From Lophium mytilinum (lineage: Eukaryota > Ascomycota > Dothideomycetes > Mytilinidiales > Mytilinidiaceae), in NCBI GenBank assembly GCA_010093605.1, contig MU004188.1, positions 1,436,341-1,500,340 on the forward strand: a DNA stretch of 64,000 nt, given 5' to 3'. The notes below the pieces were generated by a model that was given only the letters and a program-made list of their open reading frames with translations, did no database searches and was not told where the DNA came from. Numbering within the stretch: the first letter of the stretch is position 1; each line of letters opens with the position of its first letter. Below are positions 25,813-36,529 of this stretch, in pieces. Made by a program: the position numbers and the translations under genes.

Positions 25813-27321
25813 TTGCTCTTCAACGTTAAGCAGCCATTCTCAAAGCTTTACTCTATCTCTCACCAACTACCTATCGTCCCGATTATGTCCCTAGCCCACG
25901 AGCCTGGATTCTGTCACCTGCTCCGCCTGCCTAATGAGCTTCTCATCGAGATCTTGACTCTAGCCGTGGACTATCAAGCCTCACAGTTCTGTGACTGGCA
26001 AGGCACGAGCTGGTACAAAACTCCATGGTCCCTCACTCTAGTATGCAGAAGAATCAGCCTCTTGGCATATCCTCTTCTCTACCATACTATTTCGTTTCAG
26101 TCCTGCACCCTTCAAAGTCTAGTTCCCATCTCAAAACCAGCAAAGCTACTCCTTCGAACACTCTGTGCCAATCCTACACTCGGCCCTCTGTGCAAGGAGG
26201 TCAAAGTAAACATCAAAACCAATTCCCAGAATGAAACCCTAAGGGACGCGGAATTTATAGCGCTGGCCGCGGACTTCGATGCCGCCTCTATCATACTAGG
26301 GAAGCTCCCAAATGTCCAAACTATCAACTCTTGTGGCGGCTTCTCTCATCGAAAGAACGTTTACCCCTTCCCAATGTGGGAGATGCTGTCACAGGCATTC
26401 AACTCTATGCCGTTAGTCTCTAATCTTACCCTAACCCTTGCTCCTCGTAGAAGGCAGTGGAACGGTCTAATGTACCTGGATGATCTGATTGAGCTTGACT
26501 TTCCAGCGCTGAAACACCTACACCTAGATGGAGTCAGCAGTTTCTGCATACATTCCATCCGCGGTGTTGGTATTCTGCCGGAGGCTCTGCGTGGGAAGAG
26601 ACGTACCGCTCCGTTTACCAAACTATCAATGCGCAATTTTCGCGACACCTCATCCGTTCTCAGTGCATTGCTCACCTGGGCTCGAGCGCTTGAGCACTTT
26701 GTCTGGGAAACCTCTCGGTATACTTCCGAGCGTTCTCGCACCTGTAGGATGGTTCATCGAGCTCTGGAACCCCATTATCTTTCGCTGAAGAGCTTCAAAC
26801 TCGACAACATTATTTTCAATGATAACATTATCGATCTTACTCAGTACGTGGAGCTGCAAGATCTGCATCTTTCAGCGTTTGTGCCCCTTGAGACCATCGG
26901 CAACCACGCACTTCACCTTGCAGCGCCCAAGCTGCGCAGCTTCACTTGGGACCTTACAAGGACCAATGTCTATCCCGAGCCCTTCAACAAATCGATCGTG
27001 GACGGTCTCCGAACGTTTGTAGACGTGATACTCTCGCAGGGATGTCCGCTACAGCGCATCGATATTATATTTTGGCCTCGTCCAGAGTTTTATACAGAAA
27101 CACGCTGCTTATACAGCACTAGGCCGACCTCGGATACTGGGCTTCTCAGCTGCTCGACGGAAGATTGGGACTGTATGCATCAACTAGCCTCCGAACTGGA
27201 GCTGCTAGGGGTGGCACTGACATACGATAAGCCGCGCTTGGTCACAAAAGAGGAGTATGAGGGGACAGTCAAGGAGTGGGAACCTTTTGGGAAGGTGTGG
27301 CAACCTGGGCGGCTCCCATGA
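25813..27321 (+). CDS. F-box-like protein
   Basis: A single-exon gene of 502 codons, or 478 if the second methionine (25,885, MSLAHEP) is the start. An F-box-like segment follows: LLRLPNELLIEILTLAVD, then about 25 residues and WSLTLVCRRISLLAYPLLYH. This is the usual fungal pattern of LPxELLxEI, a hydrophobic patch and CRRxxxxAxPLLY. The rest has repeated leucine-rich stretches such as LDFPALKHLHLDGV and YVELQDLHLSAF, suggesting a degenerate LRR-type substrate platform. Such proteins usually act as SCF ubiquitin-ligase adaptors, but the target is unknown. It is the first gene after the RIPed block and shows no internal stops. The product class is likely; the specific function is not known. Confidence 0.8.
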   Translation: MLFNVKQPFSKLYSISHQLPIVPIMSLAHEPGFCHLLRLPNELLIEILTLAVDYQASQFCDWQGTSWYKTPWSLTLVCRRISLLAYPLLYHTISFQSCTLQSLVPISKPAKLLLRTLCANPTLGPLCKEVKVNIKTNSQNETLRDAEFIALAADFDAASIILGKLPNVQTINSCGGFSHRKNVYPFPMWEMLSQAFNSMPLVSNLTLTLAPRRRQWNGLMYLDDLIELDFPALKHLHLDGVSSFCIHSIRGVGILPEALRGKRRTAPFTKLSMRNFRDTSSVLSALLTWARALEHFVWETSRYTSERSRTCRMVHRALEPHYLSLKSFKLDNIIFNDNIIDLTQYVELQDLHLSAFVPLETIGNHALHLAAPKLRSFTWDLTRTNVYPEPFNKSIVDGLRTFVDVILSQGCPLQRIDIIFWPRPEFYTETRCLYSTRPTSDTGLLSCSTEDWDCMHQLASELELLGVALTYDKPRLVTKEEYEGTVKEWEPFGKVWQPGRLP

Positions 27322-27463
27322 ACATGAAGTACGTCAAATGTTTCTAGCTTTGGTCCTATTTGTCAGATGAATTCCTCGGAGTCGCGATCAAGAAACCGCT
27401 GTATTCGCAGCATATTTTGAATTAAATAGCTGCACAGCTGCATGCAGCAACAATGCTTCATGA

Positions 27464-27664
27464 ATGCATGCACTTAGATTGGGCTTTCTAGTCGCCCTAT
27501 ACGCTGTATTGCCTTCTATGACAGCTGACACTCCGCTCATCTTCTCACTCATCCACCACACAGCCAAGCAGGATATTGGGTCATACTTTTCTTGCGGGTC
27601 CGTGTCGTTCGCCTGCTTTGACGCTATCAACTTGACTAATCCTACGCTGTTCAAACCTAATTAG
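27464..27664 (+). CDS. candidate small secreted peptide (66 aa)
   Basis: A short frame opens with a signal-peptide-like segment: MHALRLG, then a hydrophobic run FLVALYAVL and a plausible AxA-type cleavage after MTA. The mature part would be about 45 residues with two cysteines. No homologue is recognised. It lies between the F-box gene and the zinc microprotein, 1.8 kb from the transposon block. A chance ORF remains quite possible, and extra exons cannot be excluded. Confidence 0.3.
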   Translation: MHALRLGFLVALYAVLPSMTADTPLIFSLIHHTAKQDIGSYFSCGSVSFACFDAINLTNPTLFKPN

Positions 27665-27923
27665 CTTGACTGGTGCTCGTACATACATGCGGCAACCCGG
27701 TTCTCAACGTCCCTTACCGCCTCCCCACTCCTCTCGTACTAAAAAAAGACCAACGCTCGTTTATAGTAAGCAAAGTATACATGTTGAGGGAAAGGGTGTA
27801 CGAGGTTGCTCTCAGATTGACCTTTTACACTATTCGAGGCTTGTTATCCGCGCCACTCGTCCGCAAGTAAAGGAATATCGCGTATAGCCACAATCTATAG
27901 AGCGTTACGCCAATATCTCAGGA

Positions 27924-28055
27924 ATGCCCGCGTCTCAAGTCATGTCCTGCTTCCGTTGCGATGGAGCGGGGAAGATATACAGCAGCAAGGGCGCGCAAAC
28001 TTGTGGAGTGTGTGCCGGCACTGGAAAAAAAAGAGTTCCTTCGTATAACTCTTGA
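27924..28055 (+). CDS. 43-aa double CxxCxGxG (DnaJ-type zinc finger) microprotein
   Basis: The reading frame of 43 codons contains two exact DnaJ-type zinc motifs, CFRCDGAG (residues 9-16) and CGVCAGTG (27-34). They are separated by a short Lys/Ser/Gly linker (KIYSSKGAQT) and followed by a basic tail. In DnaJ/Hsp40 proteins paired CxxCxGxG repeats bind a zinc ion; similar short stand-alone domains occur elsewhere, as in bacterial anti-TRAP. Two complete motifs in one short frame are unlikely by chance. An internal Met at residue 7 is an alternative start. No J-domain is seen nearby, so this would be a free zinc finger of unknown partner. Transcription is unproven. Confidence 0.6.
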   Translation: MPASQVMSCFRCDGAGKIYSSKGAQTCGVCAGTGKKRVPSYNS

Positions 28056-28670
28056 GGAAGCGAATCGCTGCTGGTCTTTGGGTACGTTTGGATTTGTGAG
28101 TTGTCTCTTATAAGACACGCACAGTGAACGTAGGCACAACTAAACGGGAACAGATGCTCAGAAGAACGATCAGTTGGGAGGATTCGAAGGGATGATGGAG
28201 TATGCTTTAAGGGTGCGACGGCTAGGGTTTAATTCACAACGGCCGCCAACTATTCTATAGCCAATTTTACAGTCAGGTTTTGCAGGTCTGTTCATACGCG
28301 TCGACGTACGGGTATGATAATGAAAACGCGTGTTAATCCCAAAGTTTAATCGGGTCGACCGTCCCGAAGTATGGCTAGAATGGTCGCGCACGATACACCA
28401 AATGAGGGCAGTAGTTTCGTTATATAGATATGCGCTATTCCAGACGTGCTCCGCTCAAGATTATGGAAGTCACCCTTGAAAGTCATGCGGCTGAATTCAG
28501 CTCTTGTGCATTGGTAGACATAGAAAAGGTAAGAGGATCATACAATTGCATGAGGTTTATCGTGATAGCATGCTGCGTTCGTAGTATATACTTTGGGGAT
28601 TATCTTTTGGATGTATAGAAACGAAACAGCTCTTAGAGAGGAAAGATAAACTTTTAGAGCACCTACGCCA
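28056..28670. other. intergenic, nothing recognised
   Basis: Only short overlapping frames without family features are present. No tRNA or repeat was recognised. Confidence 0.6.
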
Positions 28671-29249
28671 TCAGTCTAGGGCGGCCAGGCTATTATCCCG
28701 CACACGGACTTGTGTATTGTACCCCTTCAGTGTAGAGGCTAGTAGTAACTGGCGCACCGAGTAGGCAGCAGCTTGATCGTTCTTCTCCCGTCTCCTCCGT
28801 GGCCGGTTTTCCTCGTATGTTGTTGAGACCGGCTCAACTATGCTTTTCAATTGCTCCAACAGCTGGTCACTATAGGCGTCTCGGTATTTCCACGATATAA
28901 GCAAAGGAGCGACGGCCTCCAAGGCTTCCACTGTAAGATCATCCCAGAAGGCTGGCGGTGTAGCCTTCGTATAGAGGTGCGCAAGTTGCCAACAACACTC
29001 CTCCTTAAGGAATGCGGACCACGGCATAGGGATATGTCGATATGGGCTCGCGTACACCAACTCCGCCTGCTGTCTCGCCCATTCGTGGATAAGGTCCAAT
29101 GCAATGGCAGCTCGTGTACCTGCCCTAGGCGCAGCTGGTTCAGATGGTGGAGATAATGGACGAAGTATGGAGTATGAAGGGAAGTGAGCACGCAATGTAA
29201 GTCTCGAGTGCGAAGGCGCTATGGAGTTGATGCCACAATTGCTCAGCAT
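28671..29249 (-). CDS. hypothetical protein (192 aa)
   Basis: An uninterrupted frame with protein-like composition, for example AIALDLIHEWARQQAELVYA and FLKEECCWQLAHLYTKA, giving several amphipathic helices. A basic patch (RPRRRREK) follows near residue 155. I recognise no family. It is divergent from nar1, with about 340 bp between the two starts, so they could share a promoter. It could be a fragment of a longer gene or a decayed gene; the start is the first in-frame Met. Confidence 0.45.
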   Translation of the reverse strand: MLSNCGINSIAPSHSRLTLRAHFPSYSILRPLSPPSEPAAPRAGTRAAIALDLIHEWARQQAELVYASPYRHIPMPWSAFLKEECCWQLAHLYTKATPPAFWDDLTVEALEAVAPLLISWKYRDAYSDQLLEQLKSIVEPVSTTYEENRPRRRREKNDQAAAYSVRQLLLASTLKGYNTQVRVRDNSLAALD

Positions 29250-29586
29250 GTTGGAGCCGGTGTTACATCTAGGACTATAGAATGCTGAGGTGTAAGGCGG
29301 CGGTGAAGGAACCCTCGGAATGTGGGGACATGCGGCTCTTGGACCATCCCCGCGGAAGAGCTGCTGAGAAATGCGTGCTTATCGATAGGTGAAAGAAAGA
29401 AATCCAAGCCGAAGTCGCACTCCCCTTACAACACCCCTCTACGGCTCCTCATTCTCATTATTTTGCTCTAACTTCTCCCCTCGTACATATTGACTCCGGT
29501 GCTAGTTTTCGAGGCTCTAGCAGCTTATTCAATCGCGTTGCTGACTTTTCTGTTCTTCGTTGCCACAATACCCCTCCACGACCACC

Positions 29587-31509
29587 ATGAGCGCCATTCT
29601 CTCCGCCGACGACTTGAATGACTTTATTTCACCTGGAGTCGCGTGTATAAAGCCAATCGAGACGCTACCTGTCCAACAGCCGCAGGAAGACGCCGTACGT
29701 AGCTTCAAAAGCCCTCCCTAGATATACTTGAAACTAACGCCATCGCAGAATGCATACGAAGTCACGACCGAAGACAAAGTCGCCGCCTCGCTACCTCCCC
29801 CTCCAGCGCAAATATCTCTCACAGACTGCCTCGCCTGTTCAGGCTGCGTAACATCCGCGGAAGCCGTGCTAGTGTCGCTGCAGTCACATACTGAGGTGCT
29901 GAACACATTGGATGCCCATCCCTCAATACACGAGCCATGGCTGTCGCAGAACGGATTAAACGGAATCACGAATGGAAATACACGTATAAGCAATGGCCTT
30001 AGCAATGGTTCCAACGGGAATCATGCGGCTCCGGAAGGGATGCTTTTTGTTGCTAGCGTCTCTCCGCAGACACGCGCCAGTCTTGCCGCAACCTTCGCAG
30101 TATCTGAGTCGCAGGCCGGGAACATGATATCACAACTACTTAGCGGGCCCATGGGACTCAAAGCTGGCGGAGCCCACGGCAGCAGCTTCACATGGGTAAT
30201 CGACACCAACGTCGTCCGAGATGCTTGCCTAGTTTCCGCAGCAGACGAAGTCCTCTCCACGCTCTCTCCGTCTACCACCACTTCACCCCCTTCCTCCAAC
30301 GGCGGTGCTATAGACACACCCCCGAAAAAGCCCATCCTCACCTCCGCATGCCCCGGCTGGATATGCTACGCCGAAAAAACCCACCCCTACGTCCTCCCGC
30401 ACCTCTCCCGCCTCAAATCCCCACAAGCCCTTACAGGAACCCTCCTCAAATCCGTCCTCAGCCTCCGCTACAACATTCCCCCGTCCCGCATCTGGCACCT
30501 CGCCATAATGCCCTGCTTCGACAAAAAGCTCGAAGCCAGCCGCAGCGAGCTCACCTCGACCGCCTGGCTGCCCTCCCAACCCCTCTCCTCCCCCATCCGC
30601 GACGTCGACTGCGTCATCACCGCCCGCGAACTCCTCCACCTCGCCTCCACGCGCGGCATCCCCTTCGCCTCCCTCCCCCTCACCCCTCTCCCCCTTTCCA
30701 CCCGCATCCCCTTCCCCGACCCCAAACTCGACGCCTTCCTCTTCCCGCGCGCCCGCCGCGGCGCCCAAGCCCCCGTCGCCGGCTCCTCGGGCGGCTACCT
30801 CCACCACATCCTGCGCACGTACCAAACGCAGCACCCAGGCAGCGTGCTGCGCGCCGAGCGTGGCCGCAACGCGGATGTCGTCGAGTACACGCTGACAGCG
30901 GCAGGGGGCAGCGGCGACGTCGTGGTGCGCATGGCGCGCTACTACGGCTTCCGCAACATCCAGAACCTCGTGCGGCGGCTGAAGCCCCCGAAGGCGAGCC
31001 GCTTGCCTGGGTCGCGCGGGGCGGTGAGGCGGCCGGCGGGCGGGCAGGAGGCGAAGGAGTATGCGTATGTGGAGGTTATGGCGTGTCCGGGGGGTTGTAC
31101 GAATGGGGGTGGGCAGGTGAGGGCGGGGGAGGTGGAGGAGGTGAGAGCGGAGGCGGGGATGGTGGAGGAGGGAGGGGGGATTGGGGGAAAGGGGCCGGTG
31201 GAGCAGAAGGAGTGGTTGGGGAGGGTGGATGAGGCGTATTTTTCTGCGTCGTCGTCTGATGGGGAGGAGGAGGATGGGGATAGCGATACGGCTATGGGTG
31301 GTGCGGATGATGGGCTGGATGTTGTGGATGGGGTGTCGAGGGGGTATGTGCATGGGATCTTGCAGCATTGGGCGGAGCTGACTGGGGTGTCGGTGCGAGA
31401 CTTGGTGCATACGAGCTATAGGGAGGTGGAGAGTGATGTGGGGAAGAAGAAGAAGAGCGATGTGGAACGAGTTGCGACCCTGGCGAGTAGTCTGGGTGGT
31501 GGTTGGTGA
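29587..31509 (+). CDS. nar1: cytosolic Fe-S cluster assembly factor Nar1
   Basis: Nar1 belongs to the CIA machinery that loads Fe-S clusters onto cytosolic and nuclear proteins; it resembles iron-only hydrogenases. Two exons: 29,587-29,694 and 29,749-31,509. The 54-bp GTACGT...CAG intron contains an ACTAAC branch site; the product has 622 residues. The start [17 protein letters not shown] matches the family N-terminus. The N-terminal cluster ligands are present: Cys20 in exon 1 and Cys63, Cys66 and Cys69 in DCLACSGC. The hydrogenase-like motifs [17 protein letters not shown] and [11 protein letters not shown] follow. The C-terminal quarter contains a low-complexity Gly/Glu/Asp-rich insertion. 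The coding strand changes from very C-rich to very G-rich near 30,960. Confidence 0.95.
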
Positions 31510-34500
31510 TTTCTTGCATGGCTAGCATTTCTGGTCGGGGGTTTGAAGGCATTGACGGCGTTCTGGAAAGTTATTAGAAGGCGAAGGTTATGGGCGTTAT
31601 CGCATTTACATCCGGGGTTTGGATAGGGATTGGAATAGACTCAGGCCCTTGAATGCCTTTTCCGGTTTTGGAATGGCTGAAAATCATAAGAAGAGTCTGG
31701 CATTGTGTTTTGCCGCCAGTGAGCATCAGATTGAGATCATGTAGATATTGACGACTTCTTGACTAGGGTAGACTTTGACTCTCGATTACCAAAATGACGA
31801 CGCTTCACATGTTCATAGCGCCTAGGCTAACCCTGAGAATGAAAGTGGACAGATGAGCGCGACGTGGTCACTAAGGCTAGAAGGCCCACCAACGATGAAA
31901 ATCATCAAGAGAGACATAGGGGACGTTTTGGTGTTGAGGCTTGGGTCTACTGTGACGTGAAGCCGCTCTACGTTGCCTCGGTAGATTCCAAGTGTTCTCG
32001 CTGAATTAGGAAGTGAGGCTTTGAAGGCTTGATGCCGTTCTAGGAGATGAGAATAGAGAGATGGGGAGGTTTGAGGTTGAGCGATGAAAACGCGATGAAG
32101 TGAACCAATATGTCAGCCCGAAAAAAGGGTTCTTGAAATTGGCAAATGAGAATCTAGAGTATCTCTTCTCACTCCAAGACCTTGCTCTGATCAGCTAGAC
32201 TCTTGTGCCTGTGGAACGTTCCATTTCGTCACCCTTTGAAAACGTGAATGGACACGTGATTCCTGCCACTCTTCTAACTTTCAAAGCAGTCACCCTGATT
32301 CACATCGCTCGTGCCTAATTAGGTAGGAATATCCCTCACTGAGACGATGGATCATCGCACACGGTTGTTGCCCAAGCAACTCCACATTTCGAGCCTGACC
32401 TTGTCGCCAATCCGCCCTGCAGCAGTTCACAGCGACGACGATCAGATAGCAAAGCCGACGCAGGCGTCGCAAAACGCCCGCGTCGTATGTGCCATTACAC
32501 GACACTGCCCCTTCTCTAGACATATCGGAAACTCACCGTTCAGTGCGCCGACGCACGTTAACCCACGTGGGAGGGTTCAGACTCCCTCGCAGTCCGTCCG
32601 CCACCAAAAGCGGCAGGTCTGGCAAGGACCACGCAGTATCGCAATACCCGCTCAGAGGGGCGATGTGTTTCGGTGATCACCTTCCCGCGGCGTGTGGCTG
32701 GACGTCTTGATTTTGTTCGGATGGATTTGCCTCTATCAATGGTGGAGGGTGTCAAGACGCGAGCACGTTTTGTTAGTAAACTCAGAAGGCGACGTTGGTG
32801 GTGAGCGCGCCGCCTATCAGCGCGAGAGACGCGCGTGGAGAGACGCAGACCGCCGTTATCCGCGGACCAAGCCTGTTTCATGTGCTTCTGGCTGGAAATG
32901 GCAATGGGGTTTCTGGATGGGGTGGTGCGTTGCTTTTTGCGGGCCCAAAGAAGAGGCGAGAGGAAGATGCCGTTAGATCGTCGAAAAAGCTGTCTACGGA
33001 GCGCGATTTACGGGAAAGCTCGCGCGAGCGACGTGTCTGCGAGCTTGCAAGGTTAGATCTATCGCGGGGAGGCGGTGAGGTATTTCGGGCTCGTCGCTGG
33101 CAAATGTGTTGCGTCTTACAAATTTGTGCAGGTCTAGATACGGAGCCCGGAGGTGGTACTTCAAGCTGTCAAGGTTGGGCTGGCCGGAGCGAGCGCATGG
33201 CCGAGGTAGTAATCTGCACGACCAATATAGAGGTCGTTGGTGGATGACTGTGGTGTTGGGTGTGAGCTGACGGCGGGCTGGTACGGGCCGTACCTTTCGC
33301 CCTCGGATCAATCTGCTCGGTCCGGGCGTGTCAGAATTTGATGAACGAAAGGGAATCACAGGGCGGGCCGAAATGTGTTAAGAAAACCGGAACGACTTGG
33401 AAACGGCTCGGTGCTGGAGTGGGATAATGACATTGATGAGCAACGAGGCAGAATCGATAGCGGAGAGACGTTGATGCTCGACCTAATTGGGATGCGATCG
33501 AGGCTGTACAACTGTAGGTCTGATCTGACTGCGCAGAAGCGCTGACCAAACGAGCTGCAATAATGCACCGCATTAGTTAAAAATAAATACAATGGTTAGT
33601 GCAGTCTGAGGGCTGAAAGAAGCTTATGCTACGGAATGCCTAAATGCACAGAAGGAGGACACGTTCGTAAAGAAAAGGTCTCTAGCATGGCCGGTGTCAC
33701 GGCGTATGGAAAAGCCGTTGGGAGAAGCTGGTGAGAGAAAAGCCAGAACTAATGCGGAGGGCAAACGGAATCCTCAACGGTCGCGCGTCAGCGTGCTTGC
33801 ATCATCTCTCCACAACGGTGGACGACCAAACAGGATTTCCCTAGGAGAATGGCGGCGATCCCGTCGGCCTTGAGAGGGCAGCTGGGCCATTTAATCTATT
33901 TTGATGAGATCTGACGAGCCCGCATGGAAGACATGTTCTGAAGGATTCTGCGTCGGGGTCTGCGGTTTTGTAGGGCAGAGCCCAGCAAGGATAAGAGGCT
34001 GAGGCCGCTCCCACGGCGAAATTTGGTGGAGCGTTTGAGATGGGAGGAGGTTTCGGTGTGGGGTCAGCGCCATGCAGTGCGAAGTGAACGCCTGCCACAC
34101 TGCCACGGCTGTCACGCATTGCCAGCGGATTCTGACATGACAGGACAGCGCAAGGCTGATGCTGGAGGGTAGCACATGGAGAGGTGGTTTGAGGATGGCG
34201 CCAGTTAGAGTTTGCATATCCCCAGGTTTGATACTGGCGCCGCAGACCTGCAGCAACTCTACGATGCTTGGCCTGAAGAATCGACCCTCGGACTCTCCCC
34301 ACCACTGCCGGTGGCACAAGAGAAGCCATTCTGCGCCCGACAGCGCGGGTGGGCAAGTTGCAGGATCGTGATCGCGATGCCGGCCCCCTTAGCTGCGATG
34401 CGGTCATGGCCTTGTTTGCTGATGAAATGATGATGTCGAGCAATGGAGCAGTCAAGGCCGTGTCTCGTGTCAGCACCAGGGCGAGACCAAGCTCATTCGG

Positions 34501-35199
34501 CGTGGTCGTTGATCGGGGAAGGGGGCCGTTCGGTCCAGCATGAGTCGCCGAGCGGGCAACGCCTAGCAGCCGACGGCTTCATACGGCTAGGGCTCTTCCG
34601 CAACAGCGGCGCCGGGAGGGATTCACGCTGCCAATCGGCGGATTGGTGGGTCGGGCCCAATTAGGGCTGCAGATAGAGATAGTCAGGAACCTGACAGGCT
34701 GGGGCTCCACGGTGGAGACGCCCCTCAGGCACGACAGGCCAGCAATCTCCCAGCCTCTGCCTCCCATGTCACCGAGACGCCCTGGAAAAGGGGCGGCTTC
34801 CGAGTCCGCCGCCCATGGCCCAGCACAACGTGGCAGCCGGCGAGCCGTCTAGAGAGCTGCTTGTTTTGACCGCCTGCGACAGAGCACTCCGGGGCAACCG
34901 GCGCGCCCGACGATATCGCTGTGGACGAGTGTTGACAGTCGAGATGGTGTTTACGCGCGGCAGGCTGGCGTAGACGGCGCGGTGTTGAATTCTGGGGCGC
35001 GTTTGTGATGGAGTCGTGATTGCACAGCGAAATGCAGCCACGCACACTGCACTCAGCCAGCACGCACAAACGCCGTCCCGAGCAGCAGGAAATTGGAGGC
35101 CGAAAGGGGCATCGGGGCAATAAAAGAAAGGAGGCGGCCCAATCGCGTGGTGAGACTTTTCGACGGCTGCTCCCACGCACGTTCTGAGCCAAGCGTACA
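31510..35199. other. long gene-free interval
   Basis: About 3.7 kb between nar1 and the leader of the kinase gene. It holds many mutually overlapping frames on both strands, some up to about 200 codons. None shows a domain, a consistent codon bias or splice-linked continuation. It probably contains the nar1 3' UTR and distal upstream sequence of the kinase gene. Confidence 0.5.
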
Positions 35200-36529
35200 C
35201 GAACAGCCGCTTCCAAGGTTTCCACTCCCACTCGCGACGACGACGAGCTCAGCCTGCCACTCTGCATCAGAGACCAGAGTCCGTGCTGCGCGCAGCAATA
35301 CCAGGCTTCTGCCACTCGCCAGTGCTCGCGACAGCCATATCACACCCGTCACCTCCATGGCCCCGGCAGCAGCAGCAGAAGACCAGACGCCAAATCGCGC
35401 TCGCGCATGCGCCTGAGAGCCCGCCCGTCCACCGCCAAAGACACGTCCATATCGCACACCTCACGCCTCACACCGCTCTGCCTGTGCGCGCTGCCCGTCC
35501 GCTGTTCTCCCCTCACCGCGCCAGACCGCTCTGCTGAGCCCTGCCGTCGTTACGGGTCCTAGGCTGGACTACTCGCCGGCCAAGCTGCCAGCACAGCGCG
35601 CAAACCCACCCGCGTCGACCTCCTTCACTGCTCCCCAACGACAACCACCACGCGGGAGCCTCCGCAACGCCCAAAACCGCTGCTGGGATCGCCGTCTGCA
35701 ATATCATTTCTGCCAGCTTTGCGCCTGCGAGCCCTGCGTTGCCGCGCTTCCTCCCTAATCTCAACGGCCTGTGGCGCTAGCCCGTCTCACTCCCACCCGA
35801 GATTGGCGGCAGCGATTCATGCCCGCTGCTCGTCACTCGAAGCTCTCGAGACTTGCACGCTCCTCGCAGCATCAGTCGATCGCTCCCGCTGCTGTGTGCT
35901 CGACAACGACAGCTAGCTCCTGACTAGCATTTCTCCGCTGCGGCCCTTCACTTGTCACCGCCTCCACGCCGGCCGCAAGCTAGGCCCAGGGACCTCTTCC
36001 CCGACCTCCTTTTGCGCCTCACGCAGACCTTCACCACGCACAGTCCGCTGCAATTCCCCTGCCTCACGCCCCTCGAGCTATGGTCAGGGCCTTATTCCTT
36101 TTGATCGATTAAGGTGGACCCCATTGCCGGAACCTCATCCGCATACCGTGGTCCTGGACCGCTCCACGTTAGCCCGCAAGCCTTCTTCCCAGCCGTTGTC
36201 CCTCTTTTCTTCTACCCTCCCGCTGCTGCATCGACCCGGACCCTGTGAACCTCTTCCTATCTGGATCCCCGAACCACTCGATACGCTCTGAACCTCGACT
36301 CTTCACTCCTCACTCCCTAGCTCCTACACCTCACCTCTTACCTTCACCTGCGCTGAAATGACCACGAGGAGATCATAGCACTCCCACATATTAACACTCA
36401 GAGGAGCAATACAGTAAGCACGTCGACCGCTTCAACATCCTGCCATACACTAACCAGCTTCATCAGCCTTGAGCACCTTGACCTATCCAGACAGCTAGGC
36501 CATTGGCAGTGTTGCACTGAACCGTCAAG
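35200..36529 (+). promoter_or_regulatory. pyrimidine-rich upstream/leader region of ImeB-like kinase
   Basis: This stretch is strongly C/T-rich on the plus strand with several short upstream ATG frames, and runs up to the kinase start. CT-rich stretches commonly mark transcription starts and long 5' UTRs in filamentous fungi. The length suggests a long leader, which would allow upstream-ORF control. No TATA box or specific factor site was assigned. Confidence 0.4.

Noticed and set aside
30192-31410. Long alternative frames on both strands (346 and 375 codons) within nar1
   Set aside because: They are Pro/His/Arg- or Gly-rich products of extreme base composition, overlapping the well-supported nar1 exon.
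32347-35537. Several 100-211-codon frames between nar1 and the kinase
   Set aside because: They overlap on both strands, have no domains, and have compositions typical of random GC-rich sequence.
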